From Candidatus Parcubacteria bacterium (GTDB lineage: Bacteria > Patescibacteriota > Patescibacteriia > UBA1558 > GWA2-36-10), in the NCBI GenBank assembly GCA_003599205.1, contig QZJA01000025.1:1-28386 (forward strand): DNA of 28,386 nucleotides, written 5' to 3'. The translations under genes were made by a program, and so were the position numbers. Within the stretch, counting starts at the first letter, position 1. Each line of letters begins with the position of its first letter. Positions 25,527 to 28,386 of the stretch are shown one piece after another. The notes beneath the pieces are model-generated. The model made no database searches, had not been told where the DNA came from, and worked only from the letters and a program-made list of their open reading frames with translations.

Positions 25527-25577
25527 GACCTATGTAGTCTAGACTATAGTAGGTCATTATTTATTAGTGGCCTACTA
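25527..25577 (+). promoter_or_regulatory. Two mutually exclusive hairpins between pilin genes
   Basis: Hairpin A pairs GACCTA (25527-25532) with TAGGTC (25550-25555), with the palindrome TAGTCTAGACTA (25535-25546) inside. Hairpin B pairs TAGTAGG (25547-25553) with CCTACTA (25571-25577). They share 25550-25553, so only one can form at a time. No T-run follows either, so it is not a plain terminator. It may be an attenuator, an mRNA 3' stabiliser or a processing site. Confidence 0.5.
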
Positions 25578-25596
25578 GAGCTTGGATTAACAACTA

Positions 25597-26016
25597 ATGA
25601 AAAAAATAAAGAAATTTTTAGAGTACAAACTATTATTAGCAGTAGCTTTGTTTCCGGTAGTTACTTTAGCAGCCGATAATAATTATGGTTTGGATACAGC
25701 TTCTCAGGGTACAGGTGTATTGACTAGAAAACCTTATGATATTGCTACTTATGTAGTTAATGCTTTGCTTGGTTTATTGGGGACACTTTTTACTGTCCTT
25801 ATTATTTTAGGCGGATTCAAATGGATGACGGCCCAAGGCAATAAAGATAAAGTCCAGGAAGCAAGACAATTAATAGTTAATGCTTCAATTGGTCTAGCTA
25901 TCGTGCTATTGTCTTATACCATAGTTAGAGTAGCGATAAATAGTTTTCAGGCGCCTCCTGGTCCTTGTGTTCCGGGGGTAGATCCTGGTTGTCAGGGTCC
26001 AGTATATGTTTCTTAA
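25597..26016 (+). CDS. Type IV secretion pilin-like protein with a Pro/Cys tail
   Basis: The 139-residue protein has a signal peptide ending near TLAAD. Two membrane helices flank GGFKWMTAQGNKDKVQEARQL. Its core (VVNALLGLLGTLFTVLIILGG) is nearly the same as that of the next gene, so the two probably arose by recent duplication. The tail PGPCVPGVDPGCQGP is unique to this copy and has two cysteines that could form a disulfide. The gene lies 9 bases before the last pilin copy and is probably in one transcript with it. Confidence 0.8.
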   Translation: MKKIKKFLEYKLLLAVALFPVVTLAADNNYGLDTASQGTGVLTRKPYDIATYVVNALLGLLGTLFTVLIILGGFKWMTAQGNKDKVQEARQLIVNASIGLAIVLLSYTIVRVAINSFQAPPGPCVPGVDPGCQGPVYVS

Positions 26017-26025
26017 TTTTGTTAT

Positions 26026-26409
26026 ATGAAATTATTAAAATACAAATTATTTTTACTGTTGGCGTTGTTTCCTTTAATGGCTTCAGCACTTGATCCTATG
26101 GGTAGTTTAGATACGGCTGCTAATCAAACGGGATTAATTACTAGAAGACCAGCTGATGTCATAGCTACAGTGATAAATGCTTTACTTGGTTTACTAGGAA
26201 CAGTTTTTACGGTCCTTATTATCTTGGGGGGTTTTAGATGGATGACCTCTCAGGGCAATAAAGACAAGGTCCAAGAAGCAAGGGAATTAATAAAAAATGC
26301 GACCATTGGTTTGGGCGTAGTTTTACTCTCGTATGTTATAGTCAGGTTTGTCATGCAAGCCTTAATGGATTCTACCGGAGCCACTCCTCAACCGGTAATA
26401 ATTACCTAA
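26026..26409 (+). CDS. Type IV secretion pilin-like protein, last of five copies
   Basis: The 127-residue protein has a signal peptide ending near MASAL. Two membrane helices flank GGFRWMTSQGNKDKVQEAREL. It closely matches the preceding gene up to about residue 105, and the short tails then differ. It ends the array and is followed by a strong terminator. A VirB4-type ATPase or other secretion channel parts are not in the window, so whether the array forms a pilus is unknown. Confidence 0.8.
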   Translation: MKLLKYKLFLLLALFPLMASALDPMGSLDTAANQTGLITRRPADVIATVINALLGLLGTVFTVLIILGGFRWMTSQGNKDKVQEARELIKNATIGLGVVLLSYVIVRFVMQALMDSTGATPQPVIIT

Positions 26410-26422
26410 AGAAAAATAAATT

Positions 26423-26470
26423 AACCCGCCCCCTACGGTCGCTTGAGCGACTTTCGGGGACGGGTTTTTT
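26423..26470 (+). terminator. Terminator between the pilin array and the GC-rich lipoprotein
   Basis: AACCCG (26423-26428) pairs with CGGGTT (26461-26466). After one mismatch CCCC pairs with GGGG, and an inner GTCGC/GCGAC stem closes it. TTTTTT follows on the plus strand. The minus strand also has a T-rich flank, so it may also end the converging lipoprotein transcript. Confidence 0.9.
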
Positions 26471-26473
26471 GGT

Positions 26474-27133
26474 TCACCAAACGTAGCGGGGGGCCACGAT
26501 GTGGATGCCCCGGGCATAGCGTTGTCCCATGAAGATCTTGTCAGCCACCTGAGGGATGACAGTGGACACGCATTGTGCCGTTGCTTGGGTTTGGTTTTGG
26601 GCTGGCCACCAGAAACCGGTGTACTTGAGGCCCTTGGGGGCCTTGGTCCAGTAGTAGCCGAAGGCTGGGATGACCACCGGTTCGCCGATAAAACAGGTGT
26701 CCTTGTAGATGAGGGCTTCGTTGCCCTCGTTGGTCACGATGACCGGCAGGCAGATGATACCCCAGAGGAAGGCCTCGTCGACGAGGATGTGCTCGTTGTA
26801 GAGCCCAGTGTAAGGAGCTCTGAACTCGATCATCTTCTCGCCGACCTGCCCCAGGTCGTCGAACCAGGTGAATTCGAGCTCCATCTTCTCCTGGCTCTCG
26901 AAGGAGATGCCAACATCTCCCCTGGGCAGGACCTCGCTCCTGGGGCCACCCTTCTTGCCGACGAAGAACGGTTTGTTGCCGACGTTCTCGACAGTGTGAG
27001 TGGTGGCGACCTGGCTGGGGCGGGTCAGGCTCTTGCCGGTATGGCTCATGTATTTGGTGGTGCTACAGCCCCCCAAAATGAGCCCTACGGCCAGCAGGAC
27101 CGCAAACAGCGTAATCAAGCGGAAAGTCTTCAT
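26474..27133 (-). CDS. Lipoprotein of unknown function in a GC-rich island, probably acquired
   Basis: The 219-residue protein has a clean lipoprotein signal (MKTFRLITLFAVLLAVGLIL) and lipobox LGGC with C23 as the lipid-bearing residue. The mature part is rich in beta-forming and aromatic residues (VENVGNKPFFVGKKGGPRSEVLPRGDVGI, FGYYWTKAPKGLKYTGFWWPAQ). I do not recognise the family. Hand counts of two lines give 55% and 60% GC, against roughly one third in the neighbours, and its codons favour C and G in third positions. It has a strong GGAGGAG SD five bases before the ATG and a perfect consensus promoter. All of this points to recent transfer from another lineage, or less likely an assembly join. 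Confidence 0.8.
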   Translation of the reverse strand: MKTFRLITLFAVLLAVGLILGGCSTTKYMSHTGKSLTRPSQVATTHTVENVGNKPFFVGKKGGPRSEVLPRGDVGISFESQEKMELEFTWFDDLGQVGEKMIEFRAPYTGLYNEHILVDEAFLWGIICLPVIVTNEGNEALIYKDTCFIGEPVVIPAFGYYWTKAPKGLKYTGFWWPAQNQTQATAQCVSTVIPQVADKIFMGQRYARGIHIVAPRYVW

Positions 27134-27199
27134 TTCTGCTCCTCCGGTTGGTTTTGTGGCGTTTTTGCCAGTGGGAAAGATCTTTTTTACTAACTATAT

Positions 27200-27228
27200 A
27201 TTATATTATAAAAAATGGTTTTTGTCAA
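27200..27228 (-). promoter_or_regulatory. Perfect consensus promoter of the lipoprotein gene
   Basis: On the minus strand, TTGACA (27228-27223) and TATAAT (27205-27200) are exactly 17 bp apart, a full match to the sigma-70 consensus. The start near 27193 gives a leader of about 60 nt, with a small TGGC/GCCA hairpin and the GGAGGAG site. The promoter lies in AT-rich DNA outside the GC-rich block. Confidence 0.85.
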
Positions 27229-27263
27229 TATCTTTTGGCCTTATTTCATGATTTTGAAGCTGA

Positions 27264-27272
27264 TGTTATAAT
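27264..27272 (+). promoter_or_regulatory. Extended -10 promoter of the DUF2079 gene, predicted leaderless
   Basis: TG, one base, then TATAAT (27267-27272) forms a perfect extended -10. No good -35 is seen at 17 bp, as can happen with extended -10 promoters. The predicted start at 27279 is the A of the ATG. Confidence 0.6.
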
Positions 27273-27278
27273 ATTTAC

Positions 27279-28386
27279 ATGTTTGATAAATTTAGACAAA
27301 ATTTAGACAAAAATAGCCAGTACTATCTGTTTATTTTTATTTTGTTTTATATTGTTGTTTTTTCTCTACTTTGTTTTAAAAAATATTATAACTTCAATTA
27401 TAATTTACTTGATCTATCAATATTTAATCAAGTATTTTTTAATACTCTCCACGGTAATTGGTTTATTGATACAGTTAATATTGATATTTATTTAGCCGAT
27501 CATTTTAATCCGATTATTTTTTTATTATTACCTATTTATGCTTTGTGGCAAGATGCTCGTTTTTTACTATTACTTCAGACTTTTATCTTAGGTCTATCGG
27601 CTTGGCCACTATATTTAATTGGTAAAAAAATTATCAAGGACAATGGTCTTGCTTTGTTGGTAGCAGTTGTTTGGTTGTTTAGCCCCTTTGTTCATACAGT
27701 AAATTTATTAGAGTTTCATTTGTTGCCGCTAGCCACTTTTTTTATTTTTTGGACTTTTTATTTTTATCGCCAACAACAATTTAATTTTTATCTTTTATTT
27801 TTTATCCTCAGTTTATTGGTAAGAGAAGATGTCAGTTTTATTCTTATAGCTTTTGCTCCCTTGGCATTTTTGGATAAGCGGTCATTGAAGTGGAAATTGA
27901 GCAGCTTACTTTTACCGATTGCTTATTTTATTGTGGCCTACAATGTAATAAATTATTTTGCTCCAACTGGCGCCAATAAATTTTTGATATATTATGCTTG
28001 GTCAGGCGGCACTACTGTTGGGACTATTATATTAAACTGGATTCAGCATCCATTGACTGTCTTGGCGCATGTTTTTACGGGGAAAAATTTGTTAGGCTTG
28101 ATAGTTTTGTTTATGCCTTTTTTATTTTTGCCTCTACTTCGTCCTAAGTATCTTTTTTTTGCTCTACTGCCATTTTTGCAAATACTGATGACCGGCAAAG
28201 GTTTTGATTTTAGCGCTTACAGCAGTCACTACGTGATGTTATTTTTGCCGGCAATGTTTATTGCTCTTATTTTTTCTTTGTCCAAAATAAAAAATAAAGA
28301 AAAGTTTTTGTTTAGTTATAATGTTTACAAAAATCAAGGTATTTGGAAGATTATTTTTGGTGTGACCATAATTTATTTTGCTATTT
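27279..28386 (+). CDS. DUF2079-type multipass membrane protein (3' end outside window)
   Basis: An ATG at 27279 opens a frame with no stop to the window end, giving at least 369 residues. The protein is very hydrophobic. It contains DLSIFNQVFFNTLHGNWF, then YLADHFNPIIFLLLPIYALW, then FLLLLQTFILGLSAWPLYLIG. LEFHLLPLATFFIFWTFYFY and SLLVREDVSFIL follow. This D..FNQ / H..P / P.Y / EFH / REDV pattern is that of DUF2079, a family of predicted membrane proteins with a fold like that of C-type glycosyltransferases. Function is not established; transfer of a lipid-linked sugar is a reasonable guess. It has its own promoter and is separate from the lipoprotein, which diverges from it. Confidence 0.8.
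   Translation, partial: MFDKFRQNLDKNSQYYLFIFILFYIVVFSLLCFKKYYNFNYNLLDLSIFNQVFFNTLHGNWFIDTVNIDIYLADHFNPIIFLLLPIYALWQDARFLLLLQTFILGLSAWPLYLIGKKIIKDNGLALLVAVVWLFSPFVHTVNLLEFHLLPLATFFIFWTFYFYRQQQFNFYLLFFILSLLVREDVSFILIAFAPLAFLDKRSLKWKLSSLLLPIAYFIVAYNVINYFAPTGANKFLIYYAWSGGTTVGTIILNWIQHPLTVLAHVFTGKNLLGLIVLFMPFLFLPLLRPKYLFFALLPFLQILMTGKGFDFSAYSSHYVMLFLPAMFIALIFSLSKIKNKEKFLFSYNVYKNQGIWKIIFGVTIIYFAI

Noticed and set aside
26501..27193. A 230-codon plus-strand open frame over the GC-rich block
   Set aside because: It is a by-product of high GC opposite the lipoprotein. The translation is low in complexity (many D, E, G, L, V), has no signal or motif, and no promoter or SD precedes it, whereas the minus-strand frame has all of these.
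1..28386. CRISPR arrays, tRNA or rRNA genes, insertion sequences
   Set aside because: I looked for regularly spaced repeats, tRNA-like cloverleaf cores, rRNA motifs and transposase signatures and saw none.

Overview
The window looks like a chromosomal segment of a member of the Candidate Phyla Radiation (Patescibacteria). The evidence is AT-rich, very compact DNA, many start codons without a Shine-Dalgarno (SD) sequence, a Mur ligase without its usual N-terminal domain, and a run of small type IV secretion pilin-like proteins with a GG(F/I)xWMTSxGN-type core, a family I associate with that group. Several stops are TGA, so the standard code fits better than the TGA-to-glycine recoding of Gracilibacteria and Absconditabacteria. 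No rRNA, tRNA, CRISPR array or transposase was found.

Layout. (1) Bases 1-1724 hold the replication start region: the end of dnaA, an AT-rich gap with DnaA-box-like sites (probable oriC), dnaN and a terminator. (2) Bases 1725-3463 hold an apparent small RNA with its own promoter and terminator. A minus-strand pair follows: a U32-family protein related to tRNA hydroxylases, and a ferredoxin. (3) Bases 3503-7120 are a tight plus-strand operon: ruvA, a FemAB-like aminoacyl transferase, a sugar nucleotidyltransferase and a MurE-like ligase. The last three suggest a cell-wall module. (4) Bases 7121-14939 hold a control region with a perfect DnaA box, two dyads and two promoters, then rpoB and rpoC. 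(5) Bases 14969-19040 hold ftsK, a RodZ-like membrane HTH protein and recA. (6) Bases 19022-22685 hold surface polysaccharide genes: a Wzx-like flippase, an O-antigen ligase/polymerase-like protein and galU. (7) Bases 22692-26470 hold a sugar-type solute-binding lipoprotein followed by five tandem pilin-like genes. (8) Bases 26474-27228 hold one minus-strand lipoprotein in a sharply GC-rich island, probably foreign. (9) From 27264 a DUF2079-type membrane protein begins and runs off the window.

The most systematic signal concerns gene starts. Five promoters (U32 gene, ruvA, flippase, galU, DUF2079) have a -10 hexamer ending 6 to 9 bases before the ATG, so the transcripts should begin at or next to the start codon. 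In contrast, one pilin gene and the GC-rich lipoprotein have near-consensus promoters, true leaders and strong SD sequences. Other points of interest are the small RNA at 1820-1913, the foreign lipoprotein island, the expanded pilin array and the dense control region before rpoB. All calls come from reading the sequence; no database search was run.
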